Counted from the first letter of the stretch, positions 34,715-44,278 are shown. The stretch is 44,278 nt of DNA from Chlamydiota bacterium (GCA_012729785.1 JAAYCL010000004.1:1-44278), one strand, 5' to 3'. Program-made: numbers and translations. Notes: generated by a model not told the origin, from the letters alone.

Positions 34715-35100
34715 CGTCCCCTATCGTTGTCTGCTCGTCCCGTCTCCGGGTATCCCGTCCCAGTCTTTGTGCGGAGATATTCCCCGCCCTTTCCGGGAAA
34801 AATTACCCGCCGGCGCCATTTTGTCATCTGCGTGTCGCTGGAAGTCACTCAAGGCGGTCAGCGCAACCTGCTGCACTTGAATGTGTAAGGCGAGTATTTC
34901 CTTTTCTTTGCGGAGACTGTTCCTTATGGCATCCGAATTGCATGTGTCTACCCGTGGCCCGAAAAGAGAATCCCTCTTTCACGAGACCGCAGCACGATCT
35001 GAACGGACGGGCTGAAGAAGCGAACGCGGCATGGACGGCGCTCTTTTGGCGGATGCCGAAAAGGATCGTCGTGGCGCATGCAGCCGCAAGGGAGGAGTCG
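34715..35100. other. Leader region upstream of the exported metallo-beta-lactamase-fold protein
   Basis: No convincing gene. An in-frame extension of the next gene begins at 34942 but lacks a signal peptide and a ribosome site. The main feature is a sigma-54-like promoter at 34928-34943, listed separately. Confidence 0.5.
34928..34943 (+). promoter_or_regulatory. Sigma-54-like promoter upstream of exported protein gene
   Basis: TGGCATCCGAATTGCA matches the sigma-54 consensus except for T at the sixth and C at the seventh position; the GG and GC elements are correctly spaced. The start would be near 34955, with a leader of about 145 bases. Confidence 0.55.
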
Positions 35101-37917
35101 ATGGGTCGGATACGGATCTCTGTCGTCGTGGCGGCGTGCGCGGTATGCGCCGCGATGTCCTTCGGAATCTCCGAGGCCCAAAATCTCGAGATCTACTGCG
35201 TCGCAGTGGGCCTCGACGTCAGCGGTACCTGGCACCAGGGGGATTCGACGCTGGTGATATCGCCGGCCGGGAAACGCGTCCTCATCGACGGAGGACTGGG
35301 GGGGAGCGGGGGATCGGACTCGGTGCTCGCCTTGTTCAATCGGATCAGCCTGGGCGGTCTGGACTACATGGTCGCCACGCACTGGGACATGGATCACTCT
35401 CAGGGGCTCGACAACATCGCCACGCACAACTCGAATCAGTACATGCCGACCATCGCGGTGTACGATCTGGGAGACAGCGGCGGCGGAACGACGTACGACA
35501 ACGTATTCGGCGCGTTGAGGAGTACCCCTGCCGCGGGGTCGTTCATAAACCTGGGCGGTGGATGCACGATGCGTTTCGTGACCGTCGACGGCCAGATCGA
35601 GGGCGGCGATTACCTGGATCCCGGCACTGACGCGAACGCAAGATCCATCGGTGTGCTGATCAGCTACGGGGGATTCGACTACCTCTCGCTGGGGGATCTG
35701 CCTTCCGAATGGGAGGATCTGCTCGGCGAGTATCTCGCCGCCCAGGGATGGGGGATAGATATCCTGCACGTGAGTCACCACGGTGCCAACACCTGTTCCA
35801 GCCACGACTTCCTGGCGCGGATCCTTCCCGAATTCGGGGTGATCTCCTGCGGGAACAACAACAAATACGGGCACCCCCACCAGTACGCGATCAATCGTCT
35901 GAACGGACTGACGAACAGCGGGCTGGGGGTCTTCTGGCCCCCGTACGCCCCGATGACGAAGATCTACGCCCTCGAGGATGGCGATCCGGGCGCCGGGACC
36001 GCCTCGAACGTCACTGTCGTGGGCGCCGGGCACGACACGGATCCGACGCTGCAGGGCAGCCTCAAGATCACGGTGTCTAATCCGGGCTGCTCGTATCTGT
36101 TCACGAACGAGGGGCCCAATACATTCCAGGTACAGGACGGCCCCTATCCCGTGGACGACGACTTCGGCGGCTGCCCCCCGGTTCCCACTCCCACACCCTC
36201 GCCGGCGCCCTGCACGGTGCTGGCCGAGGAGCAGTTCGAAGGCGCCTGGCCGCCCAGCGGAGGATGGCAGGCGGGAAATACCACGTTGAGCTCCTCCATC
36301 TCCCATAGCGGTTCGCGCAGCGTCCTGATCAACGGGAACACCGAGTTCCTGATCACCCCGTATCTCGACGATCCGGGCATGCTGGTCTACTGGATCCGCT
36401 CGGCTGCCGGGCTCACCAACTTCAATGTGGAGTACTCCAAGACCGGATTGTCCGGGTCGTGGATCCCGCTGCCCGGTTCCCCGACGACGACCAATTATTT
36501 CGGCGCCTTCGCGCAGGAGACGTTCAACCTCTCCGGCTATCCCGACTGCTTCGTCAAATTTTCCCGGGCCGACAGCAAAACATACTACCTGGACGATCTG
36601 ATGGTGACCTGTGTCCAGGCATTCACGTCCACGCCCACCATCACCCTCACGCCGACGATCACGCCGACGCCGACGATCACGCCGACGCCCACCGGAACAC
36701 CCGCTCCGGGAGGCGCGGGGGTGGTCATCAATCAGGTATGTCCGTTCTCCTCGCAGGGCGAGTACGTGGAACTCTACAACAACGGGGGCACGGCGGTGAA
36801 CCTCGACGGCTGGACGCTTAACGTGTATACGAACGATTATACGTTCGGCGTTTCCGACGTGATCCAGGCGCAAGGGTACTTCCTGATAGCCGATAGCGAT
36901 CCTGTCGCCGGTGTTACCCCGGACGCCCTCTGCGGCATCAATATCACCGACAACGGCGCGTCCAGCTACGTACAGCTTCTGGACGCATCCGGGACGACGA
37001 TGGACACGGTGGGATGGGCGTCCGCGTCACTCTACGAGGGGACAATCCTCGGCACCCTCGGGAGCGGCAAGGCATGGGCGCGGACGACGGACGGCGTGGA
37101 TACGGACGACAATCTAAACGACTTCACGCAGATCGTTCCGTATCCGAACAACAGCGCGAGCAGTTCCTCCACCGCGACGCCCACGGAGACGCCGACTCAA
37201 ACGCCCACCATCACGCCCACACCCACGGAAACGCCGACTCAAACGCCCACGATAACCCCGACGCCTACGGAGACACCTACAGAAACGCCCACGATAACCC
37301 CGACGCCCACGGAAACGCCGACTCAAACGCCCACGATAACCCCGACACCCACCCGGACGCCGACGCCGACCCCCACGCCGGTTTTGTGCACGTGCGAAAG
37401 CTTCGAAACGGGCTTCCCGCCGTCGGGATGGGCGGAGTCCCACTGTGTCTTGACCCATGCGTACGCGTCCGACGGCTCATGCAGCGTCCTCCTCGAAAAA
37501 GGGGCCATCCTGATCACCGACCCGGTTGCCTCGGGGAGTTCCATTACGTTCCGACTGTTCGCGAAGGCATTGCCGTACGATACGGCGGCCTGCAAATTCA
37601 TCGTCGAATATTCGCCTTCCTCCAGCGGACCGTGGACCGCGTTCCCCGGATCGCCGGTTACCGGGTCGTGCCTCAGCGGATTCATAAAGGTGGCCGGGAC
37701 GCTTCCGAGCACGCCGGGGTCCGTGTACGTACGCTTCCGGCCCGGCAACAAAAAGTCGTACTATCTCGACCTGGTATGCGTGAGCGGCGATCCCTGGCCG
37801 GGCAAGGACCATGTCGGCAAGCCCCTCGCGGTGGTCCATCGCGTCCATTTCTCGGTGACGCCCACTCCGGCCGCGAAGAGAGCGGTCGTGCGTGCAATAG
37901 GCGCTTCGCTGAAGTAG
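35101..37917 (+). CDS. Large exported protein: ComEC-type metallo-beta-lactamase fold, lamin-tail domain, repeated Cys domain, Thr-Pro linkers
   Basis: A 938-residue protein. ATG 35101 follows GGGAGG and opens a signal peptide (about 1-26, ending SEAQ). Residues about 28-340 form a metallo-beta-lactamase-fold hydrolase like the ComEC/Rec2 C-terminal domain. They contain [19 protein letters not shown] (HxDxDH), [25 protein letters not shown] and [13 protein letters not shown]. Three TPT-type linkers (about 360-370, 506-535, 688-762) join a domain with [14 protein letters not shown]...YLDDLMVTC (about 371-505), a lamin-tail-like domain ([20 protein letters not shown], about 540-690) and a second copy of the first type ([10 protein letters not shown]...[10 protein letters not shown], about 762-900). 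It may be an extracellular nuclease or phosphoesterase with surface-binding modules; activity is inferred only. Confidence 0.85.
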   Translation: MGRIRISVVVAACAVCAAMSFGISEAQNLEIYCVAVGLDVSGTWHQGDSTLVISPAGKRVLIDGGLGGSGGSDSVLALFNRISLGGLDYMVATHWDMDHSQGLDNIATHNSNQYMPTIAVYDLGDSGGGTTYDNVFGALRSTPAAGSFINLGGGCTMRFVTVDGQIEGGDYLDPGTDANARSIGVLISYGGFDYLSLGDLPSEWEDLLGEYLAAQGWGIDILHVSHHGANTCSSHDFLARILPEFGVISCGNNNKYGHPHQYAINRLNGLTNSGLGVFWPPYAPMTKIYALEDGDPGAGTASNVTVVGAGHDTDPTLQGSLKITVSNPGCSYLFTNEGPNTFQVQDGPYPVDDDFGGCPPVPTPTPSPAPCTVLAEEQFEGAWPPSGGWQAGNTTLSSSISHSGSRSVLINGNTEFLITPYLDDPGMLVYWIRSAAGLTNFNVEYSKTGLSGSWIPLPGSPTTTNYFGAFAQETFNLSGYPDCFVKFSRADSKTYYLDDLMVTCVQAFTSTPTITLTPTITPTPTITPTPTGTPAPGGAGVVINQVCPFSSQGEYVELYNNGGTAVNLDGWTLNVYTNDYTFGVSDVIQAQGYFLIADSDPVAGVTPDALCGINITDNGASSYVQLLDASGTTMDTVGWASASLYEGTILGTLGSGKAWARTTDGVDTDDNLNDFTQIVPYPNNSASSSSTATPTETPTQTPTITPTPTETPTQTPTITPTPTETPTETPTITPTPTETPTQTPTITPTPTRTPTPTPTPVLCTCESFETGFPPSGWAESHCVLTHAYASDGSCSVLLEKGAILITDPVASGSSITFRLFAKALPYDTAACKFIVEYSPSSSGPWTAFPGSPVTGSCLSGFIKVAGTLPSTPGSVYVRFRPGNKKSYYLDLVCVSGDPWPGKDHVGKPLAVVHRVHFSVTPTPAAKRAVVRAIGASLK

Positions 37918-38211
37918 GTCAGGACGGGGGAGATCAGCGTCGGCCGAAAGAAGCTCAAAGACAATGGTCGGCGGGCGAGGGAATGTAGAGGCGCCCTCCT
38001 CCCGCATCCGCGGCGGTGCGAGAGGAGACGGACGCTGGTCTTCGCCGAAGGATGCGGGATTGAGGCAGGAGCCTCTCGCGAAAGATCGACACGATACGCG
38101 AGGAGCGTAGTGGGCTCACAAGGCATGAGTGTTTCTGTGTTTCATGGGGGCGGAGCCGCGTGCTCCGAGAGGTGGCAACGGACAGTGATGCATGAAAGGG
38201 AGGCCGGCACG
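37918..38211. other. Spacer upstream of the seven-repeat propeller gene
   Basis: No gene is seen. It contains one copy of a ~60-bp repeat (38048-38110) that recurs at 39960-40020. Upstream in-frame ATGs of the following gene (38110, 38125, 38149, 38191) give no signal peptide-like start. Confidence 0.45.
38048..38110 (+). repeat. Direct repeat copy 1 (60 bp, hairpin-containing)
   Basis: A segment beginning aaggatgcgggattgaggca and ending gatacgcgaggagcgtag. It is nearly identical to 39960-40020. It includes a GAGGC-AGGA-GCCTC hairpin. Confidence 0.8.
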
Positions 38212-39960
38212 ATGACAACCGGATCAGGACGGAGAACGCGGAGCTGTTTCGCGCACCTGCTCGGGGGCATAGCGATCATTGCGCTGCTCATACTGTCCAC
38301 TGGAAACGCATCCGCCGCTGACGGTGAGTTGGTTTGGGCAAAGCGCGCCGGCGGGACGAGTGGGGATCGATGCTATGGCATCAGTTCTTTTTCAGACGGT
38401 TCAAGCGTCGTGACGGGATCTATCATTGGCACCGCTGTATTCGGGGCGGGTGAGGCAAACGAGACGACGCTCATCTCGGCTGGTTCTATCGACATATTTA
38501 GTGCGAGATACAACGCGAATGGGACGCTTGACTGGGCGAAGCGCGCCGGCGGGACGGGTCAAGATTACGGCACCGGCATCAGTACCTTATCAGATGGTTC
38601 AAGCGTCGTGACAGGGTATTTCAACGGCACCGCCGTATTCGGCGCGGGTGAGCCGGACGAGACGACGCTCGTCTCGGCTGGTTCTTGCGACATATTTGTT
38701 GCGAGATACAACGCGAATGGGACGCTTGCCTGGGCGACGCGCGCCGGCGGGACGGATACCGATCAAGGCTACGGCATCAGTGCCTTTCCTAACGGGACAA
38801 GCGTCGTAACGGGGAGGTTCAAAGGCACCGCCGTGTTCGGTGTGGGTGAGCCGAATGAAACGACGCTTGTCGCGGCTGGTTATTACGACTACGACATATT
38901 GATCGCGAGATACAACTCTGACGGGACGCTTGATTGGGCGACGCGCGCCAGCGGGACGCAAGAGGAAGGCCTTGGCATCAGTTCCTTTCCCGACGGGACA
39001 AGCGTCGTGACGGGGTGGTTCGCTGATACTGTTGTATTCGGCGCGGGGGAGCTGAATGAGACGACGCTCGTTTCGGCAGGAGCGGGCGACATATTTGTCG
39101 CGAGGTACAACACTGATGGGACGCTTGACTGGGCGACGCGCGTTGGTGGGGCGTACCATGATCTCGGCAGAGGCATCAGTACCTTTGCCGACGGTACAAG
39201 CGTCGTGACGGGGGATTTCAGGGACACTGCCGTATTTGGCGCGGGTGAGCCGAACGAGACGACGCTCGTCGCGATTAAGAGTGACATCTTCATCGCGAAG
39301 TACAACTCTGACGGGACGCTTGCTTGGGCGAAACGCGCCGGAGGGAAGGGTTGGGATCAGGGCTGGAGCATTAGTGCCTTTTTCGATGGGACAAGCGTTG
39401 TGACGGGGCCTTTCAGGGGCCTCGTCATATTCGGCGCGGGGGAGCTGAACGAGACGACGCTCGTTTCGGCTGGTTCGATGGACATCTTCATCGTTAAGTA
39501 CAACGCCGATGGGACGCTTGCCTGGGCGACGCGCGCCGGTGGGACGAAGTGGGATCATGGCTGGGACATCAGTTCCTTTCCCGACGGTACAAGCGTTGTG
39601 ACGGGATATATCGAAGGTACCGCCGTATTCGGCTCCGGCGAGCCGAACGAGACGACGCTCATCTCGGCTGGTTACGATGATATATTTGTTGCGAAGTACG
39701 GAGGGCCGTCGACGCCCACTCCCTGGCCGGCGGTTGTCGTGGGGACGGTTGCATCGAAGCGGACCCCGACGCCGACCCCGACGCCGACGCGCACCCCCTG
39801 GCCGACGGTTGCCGTGGGGACGGTTGGATCGAAGCGGACCTCGACGCCGACCCCGTCCCCGACTCCCACGCAGACGAGAACGCCAACGCCAAGGCCGACT
39901 TCTCCCCCCTACAAGACGCCGACTCCTACGCAGGCAAAGGGCAAAGTCGGTCTCCGCTAA
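38212..39960 (+). CDS. Exported seven-repeat propeller protein (SBBP-like) with Thr-Pro tail
   Basis: ATG 38212 follows GGGAGG. The 582-residue product has a signal peptide with a strongly hydrophobic core (GGIAIIALLILSTGNASA). Seven ~65-residue repeats follow, of the form WAxRAGGT..D.G.GIS.[32 protein letters not shown].DIFVARYNxDGTL, consistent with a closed seven-bladed propeller of the SBBP type. The C terminus is a low-complexity [11 protein letters not shown] tail ending KGKVGLR. The repeats are also highly similar at the DNA level and have lower GC than the housekeeping genes, suggesting recent amplification. The partial gene at 42580 encodes a related protein. A surface or extracellular binding role is likely; no enzyme motif is seen. 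Confidence 0.85.
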   Translation: MTTGSGRRTRSCFAHLLGGIAIIALLILSTGNASAADGELVWAKRAGGTSGDRCYGISSFSDGSSVVTGSIIGTAVFGAGEANETTLISAGSIDIFSARYNANGTLDWAKRAGGTGQDYGTGISTLSDGSSVVTGYFNGTAVFGAGEPDETTLVSAGSCDIFVARYNANGTLAWATRAGGTDTDQGYGISAFPNGTSVVTGRFKGTAVFGVGEPNETTLVAAGYYDYDILIARYNSDGTLDWATRASGTQEEGLGISSFPDGTSVVTGWFADTVVFGAGELNETTLVSAGAGDIFVARYNTDGTLDWATRVGGAYHDLGRGISTFADGTSVVTGDFRDTAVFGAGEPNETTLVAIKSDIFIAKYNSDGTLAWAKRAGGKGWDQGWSISAFFDGTSVVTGPFRGLVIFGAGELNETTLVSAGSMDIFIVKYNADGTLAWATRAGGTKWDHGWDISSFPDGTSVVTGYIEGTAVFGSGEPNETTLISAGYDDIFVAKYGGPSTPTPWPAVVVGTVASKRTPTPTPTPTRTPWPTVAVGTVGSKRTSTPTPSPTPTQTRTPTPRPTSPPYKTPTPTQAKGKVGLR

Positions 39961-40020
39961 AGGGTGCGGGATTGAGGCAGGGGCCTCTCTCTAAAGATCG
40001 ACACGATACGCGGGGAGTAG
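39960..40020 (+). repeat. Direct repeat copy 2 (60 bp, hairpin-containing)
   Basis: Nearly identical to 38048-38110, with a few substitutions and a 2-base gap. The stop codon of the preceding gene abuts it. It contains GAGGC-AGGG-GCCTC followed by TCTCTAAA, so a terminator role is possible. Confidence 0.8.
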
Positions 40021-40021
40021 C

Positions 40022-40124
40022 GGCCGGAGCTCGGAGTGGGGCCGGGAATCGATGTTCGTGCGGCCGCCGAAGGGCGCTCCCATCGCGAAGCCGACGCCTG
40101 GGGGGGCGACTTCAACCCGCTGAT
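40022..40124 (+). pseudogene. Duplicated 3' end of the FG-GAP protein gene
   Basis: This ~103-bp segment is almost identical to 41703-41805, the last codons and stop of the downstream gene (encoding SSEWSRESMFVRPPKGAPIA and the following residues). It therefore looks like the leftover end of an earlier gene with the same C terminus, directly upstream of its present copy. Confidence 0.85.
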
Positions 40125-40178
40125 GGATGGAATTTGCGGCTACACACGGCGCGGGGGCGGCGACAGAAGGAGGAAAAG

Positions 40179-41804
40179 ATGGAAACAGCGGGGACGAGCA
40201 TGAAGACCTCTGCGTTAATTTGGATGGCGGGCGCGATCTTCTTCTCCGCCTCATATTGCTCGGCTGACTTCATTCAGGCGCAAGGCACCGGCTTAAATCC
40301 AAATTCCTGGGTGTACCAAGCCTGGGGTGATTTCGACAATGACGGCCTCTTGGATATCCTTGAACATGGGAGTCTTGTGCCTCCTTTGGGTCCATGGCAG
40401 CATTACCAAACTCTGTACCGTAATGAGGGTAATGAACATTTCCTCGAAGTTCCATTTCCCGTGGGCGGTACCTCCGCCTTTTCGGTTAACTTTCCATACG
40501 CGACGGATAATCTGTGGGTGGATGACAACAGGGACGGGAACCTGGACATCGTAGCGCGCAAGTATACATATCTGAACAACGGCAACGGTGTATTTACCAA
40601 AAGCAGCAACGCCTTCCCCACCTTAATCAGTTTCATCTCATGGGGAGATTACGATAACGACGGCGATCCCGACGCGGTCGTTTCTTATCTGGTCTCGCTC
40701 CACAACTGGTCGACCAGAATATTCAGAAACGACGGCAACGGTGTCATGACGGCTTTAAACTCGCCTTCAATAGATATTGAGGATGGAGACGCGGCCTGGT
40801 TCGACATGGACAATGACGGGTACCTTGATCTCGTTGTCAGTGGATGGGATGCCCACGCCGGAGGCCACACCCGTCTCTACAGGAATAATACGAACGGCAC
40901 ATTCACGCAAATGAACAACACTGGGTTGCCCGACTTGGGCTGGACACCGAGCATATCGGTGGGAGATTACGATGGTGACGGATACCTCGACATCGCCATG
41001 CTTGGAGCAACGGTAGACGAATATCCATACACAGGTATTCTCCGGAACAACCAGAACGGCACATTCACCGATATCGGCGCGAATCTCGTGCAATATATTC
41101 TTGGTTGGCTTGCTTTCGGGGATTACAACAACGACGGCAAGCTTGATATCGCAGTAATCGGGAATTACCACAATCCCGGACAGCCGATCGTGTATCAGAA
41201 TCAAGGGCATGATATCTTTACCGGGCTTCCGTATCCGTTGAAGCCGTGTGAGTTTGACGACAAACCATTTTTGTGCTGGGTGGATTACGATAATGACGGA
41301 CGGCTTGATCTCTCATACTCCGGGCTGGAAGCGGGACCGGGGGCGTTCAACACGCTCTATCGAAACATAGGCGATCCCATGCAACCGGCGTTCTTCAACA
41401 AGCGGCCAGCCGCGCCTACGCTCGCCACGCAGTACGGAACGCAGTTCTCGGGGACGGTGACGCTGCAGTGGAACCCGGTGACCACGGACGAGACGCCCGC
41501 GGCGGCGATGACGTACAACCTGCGGGTGGGGACGAGCCCGGGGGCGTGCGACGTGGTTTCGGCGGACGCCGACTCGTCGCACCCGACGAATAACACGCTC
41601 CTCGGCAATGTACAGAATGGAACGTTCGCCAAGCTCAAGGTGCCAGCCGGGAATATCGCTCCGAAACAGTACTACTGGGCGGTGCAGGCGGTGGACGGGG
41701 GGTACCGGAGCTCGGAGTGGAGCCGGGAATCGATGTTCGTGCGGCCGCCGAAGGGCGCTCCCATCGCGAAGCCGACGCCTGGGGGGGCGACTTCAACCCG
41801 CTGA
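40179..41804 (+). CDS. Exported FG-GAP/VCBS repeat protein with C-terminal fibronectin-like domain
   Basis: ATG 40179 is five bases after AGGAGG; an ATG at 40200 is also possible. The 541-residue product has a signal peptide (MKTSALIWMAGAIFFSASYC region). Repeats with calcium-type DxDxDGxxD motifs follow: GDFDNDGLLDIL, DDNRDGNLDIV, GDYDNDGDPDAVV, FDMDNDGYLDLVV, GDYDGDGYLDIAM, GDYNNDGKLDIAV and VDYDNDGRLDLSY, making an integrin-alpha-like propeller (about 30-400). The last ~135 residues (AAPTLATQYGTQFSGTVTLQW...KQYYWAVQAVDGGYRSSEWS) resemble a fibronectin type III domain. The propeller part has clearly lower GC than the 3' end, and the 3' end is duplicated upstream of the gene. The gene thus looks chimeric. 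Confidence 0.85.
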   Translation: METAGTSMKTSALIWMAGAIFFSASYCSADFIQAQGTGLNPNSWVYQAWGDFDNDGLLDILEHGSLVPPLGPWQHYQTLYRNEGNEHFLEVPFPVGGTSAFSVNFPYATDNLWVDDNRDGNLDIVARKYTYLNNGNGVFTKSSNAFPTLISFISWGDYDNDGDPDAVVSYLVSLHNWSTRIFRNDGNGVMTALNSPSIDIEDGDAAWFDMDNDGYLDLVVSGWDAHAGGHTRLYRNNTNGTFTQMNNTGLPDLGWTPSISVGDYDGDGYLDIAMLGATVDEYPYTGILRNNQNGTFTDIGANLVQYILGWLAFGDYNNDGKLDIAVIGNYHNPGQPIVYQNQGHDIFTGLPYPLKPCEFDDKPFLCWVDYDNDGRLDLSYSGLEAGPGAFNTLYRNIGDPMQPAFFNKRPAAPTLATQYGTQFSGTVTLQWNPVTTDETPAAAMTYNLRVGTSPGACDVVSADADSSHPTNNTLLGNVQNGTFAKLKVPAGNIAPKQYYWAVQAVDGGYRSSEWSRESMFVRPPKGAPIAKPTPGGATSTR

Positions 41805-42579
41805 TAGAGAACCACCGACCGGGAAGATGAGCGGTCGCCTCTGGCCGTCCCCGAACGCATAGGGATCCGTATGCGCTCATCTCTGGCGCGTTGAGCGGGA
41901 TCACCGGGTTGAGATCCTGCTTGGCAGCGTAAATCGGGGCGGGTGGTGTCCGTTGGTTATTGTCCCCTCGTCTCGGCGCTCAGGCGCCCGGCCGATCTTT
42001 TTCTAAGGTTCTCTTCCATTACATCTGGAAATCGCCGCCCTTTCCCGTTCCTCGTGTGAGAGGGGAGACATGCGCTCCTGCGGCAATGACGCATATGTCT
42101 CTCCGGCCGAAGATGCTCAAAGCGATCCTTCAGATCTCCCCCCACCGTATGCCTCCCCTTCAGGGAGGAAGGAGACAGGCAAGGGGCGAAGATAAATGAA
42201 AGTGATTACTACTACAGGGCATTTGCCCAAGCGCATCTGTGGAAATAGCGGCTATTTTCGACCTCCGAATGGTCTCCGGCGGGGGAATCTAGACCCGATC
42301 CGCCGAGGAAAACTTCCCCAATAGCTTCTCGCCCATCGCATCGGATGTCGAAAAGCCCCGGGTAATAGCTCCTAATCGCTACCGCTCGAATGTGATACGT
42401 CTATTCCGTTCAATCGTTCTCTGGCGTGCGCGTTGGCATCCTTGTTGCTTCCATAATGTAATCGTTCCGTGAACCGTCACATAAGCGCTCGGAGGCCGCG
42501 CGGAAGAACCGATTCACGGGAGGGACAGGAGCCAATTTCAGGAGCGGAAGGGTGTTCGGGAAGAAAGGGGAGAAGGAGA
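41805..42579. other. Long spacer with palindromes and a sigma-54-like promoter
   Basis: About 775 bases without a convincing gene. It contains a nested palindrome (ATGAGCG at 41827 pairing with CGCTCAT near 41873, inner CGCAT/ATGCG) and a hairpin TGCCTCC-CCTTCA-GGGAGGA-like near 42150-42172. A sigma-54-like promoter lies at 42434-42449. Minus-strand open frames here and inside the next gene are shadows. Confidence 0.5.
42434..42449 (+). promoter_or_regulatory. Sigma-54-like promoter upstream of the partial propeller gene
   Basis: TGGCATCCTTGTTGCT matches the sigma-54 consensus except at the sixth and seventh positions, the same two deviations as at 34928. Transcription would start near 42461, about 120 bases before ATG 42580. 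Confidence 0.55.
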
Positions 42580-44278
42580 TGAAGAAGGCGCTGGTTCTGT
42601 GGTGTATTGGCGGATTCATATCATCCATCGTGTTCGCGAATGAGTACGATCTGATGTGGGAGAAATTCGAGCACGGGGGAGTGGCAACGGGCATTTGCAC
42701 GCACGACAACGGGGACTGCACAATAACCGGGTATTTCAACAATACGATGACGTTCAATGGAGGGCCGGTGCTCACCTCCGCAGGTGGTTCCGATATCTTT
42801 TTAGCGAGGTATACAACAGACGGAACCCTACTCTGGGCAAAAAGCGTAGGAGGTGTGAAAGCGGACGTCGGAAATGATATCTGCGCGCTCCCGGGCGGCG
42901 GATTCGCGGTGACGGGTTGCTTCGGCGACACGGTAGAGTTCGGCCCGGGGGAAACGTTGACCTCGTTAGCTAACTCCCTATTTGTAGCCGAGTATAGCGC
43001 CACGGGAGACCTGGAGTGGGTCGTGAGCGTTGCGTCCGTTTCGTTTGGGGGTTTGGAGGGGAAGGGTATTTGCGCGCTCCCTGACGAAGGGGTCGCGGTG
43101 ACGGGGTGTTTCAGCGGCACTGCTGTATTCGGGGCGGGCGAGCCGAACGAGACGACGCTCGTGTCCATAGGGAACAATAACATATTCGTGGCCAAATATG
43201 ACAAAAGCGGCTCTTTTCTCTGGGCAAGGAGCGCTGGATCGACATACATTAATGGGGGGGAGGGCATTTGCGCAACCTCGAACGGGGGGGTCGCGGTGAC
43301 GGGGTATTTTACCGGCGCGGCGGTGTTCGGCGAGCCGGGCAACCAGCAGATACTGTCCTGTAACGGTGATCTCGATATATTCGTGGCAAAGTATGCGGAC
43401 AACGGAGACTTCCTTTGGGCGAAGAGTGCGGGGGGTGCGGGGAACGACCAGGGACTCGCTCTATGCGAGCATCCCGACAAGACAATCTCGGTGACGGGGT
43501 GGTTCACTGGCACCGCCGTATTCGGCGCGGGTGAGCCGAACGAGACAGAGCTCGTCAAGGCAGGGAACTATGACAGTGACGAGAGCTTCGTTGCGAGATA
43601 TGGCGCGGACGGTGCCTTGGTATGGGCGAGGGGCTCTGGATATACGGGGGATGACACTGGGTCCGACATCTGCGTACACAACGACGGGAGCAGTGTGCTC
43701 GTCGTCTACTGCCCCGGCTATATAGCAAAATACACTTCCAACGGCACGTGTGAATGGGCGCAAGCTATGTCCGCTTTCACGGGGAATAGCATCAGCATCT
43801 TTTCGGATGGGACGTTCGCAATTAGCGGGCAAAGTGCCTATGTTGCGCGCTACGGTTTGTCGACGCCCACGGAGACGCCCACCGAGACGCCGACGATCAC
43901 CCCCACGCCCACGGAGACGCCCAACGAGACGCCGACGATCACCCCGACGCCCACGGAGACGCCTACCGAGACGCCGACGATCACCCCCACGCCGATGGAG
44001 ACGCCCACCGAGACGCCCACGATCACCCCGACGCCCACGGAGACGCCATGCAATACCTCGTTGATGGTCGGTGACATCAGCGATATGGAGATCGCCACGA
44101 CGAGGTCGAGCATGGACGGCGGGTGGTTCTTCTACTTCGGGCTGGCGGAGGACATCTACGAGAACCCCCTCGGCATCGTGAACGACAACGGCAATGGCTT
44201 CACGGACGGAGGCAGCTATACGCCGGCGCAGGCGGTGGGGGTGTGGGTGGGGCGGGACTCCGAGGACTTCGCCATCCA
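42580..44278 (+). CDS. Exported propeller-repeat protein with Thr-Pro linker (partial, runs off the window)
   Basis: Open from ATG 42580 (behind GGGGAGAAGGAG) to the end of the window, at least 566 codons. It starts with a signal peptide ([20 protein letters not shown]). SBBP-like repeats follow ([59 protein letters not shown]), about six units to residue 425. A linker of [12 protein letters not shown] repeats (about 428-488) leads to a new domain beginning [20 protein letters not shown] that is cut off. The repeats are related to those at 38212, and some DNA words (gagccgaacgagacgacgct) are identical between the two genes. Function is unknown; a surface or extracellular protein is likely. 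Confidence 0.85.

Noticed and set aside
42410-43558. Long minus-strand open frame of 382 codons
   Set aside because: It is antisense to the propeller-repeat gene that starts at 42580. The plus strand gives a signal peptide, repeats and a Thr-Pro linker, whereas the minus frame only mirrors the repeats.
13040-44040. CRISPR array suggested by short regular repeats
   Set aside because: The regular repeats at 13060-13300, 37170-37380 and 43860-44050 are codons of Thr-Pro linkers in frame, with no unique spacers.

Overview
The window (about 44 kb, mostly GC-rich, lower GC at the right end) looks like the chromosome of a Gram-negative, probably uncultured bacterium. It encodes an outer-membrane barrel protein ending in Phe, many exported proteins with Thr-Pro linkers, GTP-type PEP carboxykinase, archaeal-type (ApgM) phosphoglycerate mutase and archaeal-type nicotinate phosphoribosyltransferase. 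This mix recalls deep-branching lineages near the PVC group or Ca. Auribacterota/Omnitrophota. That placement is inference. UGA is a normal stop: several conserved proteins end properly at TGA.

Left part (1-3800): an exported PQQ-type propeller and an NAD-salvage pair (nicotinate phosphoribosyltransferase, nicotinamidase-like hydrolase). Each gene is preceded by a ~115-130 bp nested inverted-repeat element. 3813-10056 is a leftward housekeeping run: apgM, RNase HII, archease, PH-like membrane protein, rtcB, amrS, Mth938-like. 10186-14805 holds two exported proteins, a subtilase behind a c-di-GMP-I-like riboswitch and a DUF11/SdrD-type protein.

14845-22807 is a leftward regulatory block: pilus/secretion ATPase (GspE/PilB), PilZ protein, NtrC-like sigma-54 activator, response-regulator diguanylate cyclase, and a PAS histidine kinase broken by an in-frame TGA. 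The PilZ gene has a perfect-consensus sigma-54 promoter and the ATPase gene a near-consensus one. About 100 bp upstream of each lies the same dyad (TGAGACA-N5-TGTCTCA type), a candidate enhancer for the neighbouring activator. Diguanylate cyclase, PilZ receptor and riboswitch together suggest a local c-di-GMP circuit.

22960-23860 is an IS remnant; then pckG, a REPIN-like palindrome, a Kelch exported protein, cobO, an internally deleted exported-protein gene and a metalloprotease fragment. 29442-34679 is a rightward operon: TPR/outer-membrane barrel, FecR-domain protein, and a membrane CHASE2-GAF-sigma-54 activator. 35101 to the end is an accessory run of large exported proteins (ComEC-type metallo-beta-lactamase/lamin-tail protein, two propeller-repeat proteins, an FG-GAP protein). 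It carries DNA repeats, duplicated gene ends and two further sigma-54-like promoters. The last gene runs off the window. No tRNA, rRNA or CRISPR array was seen.
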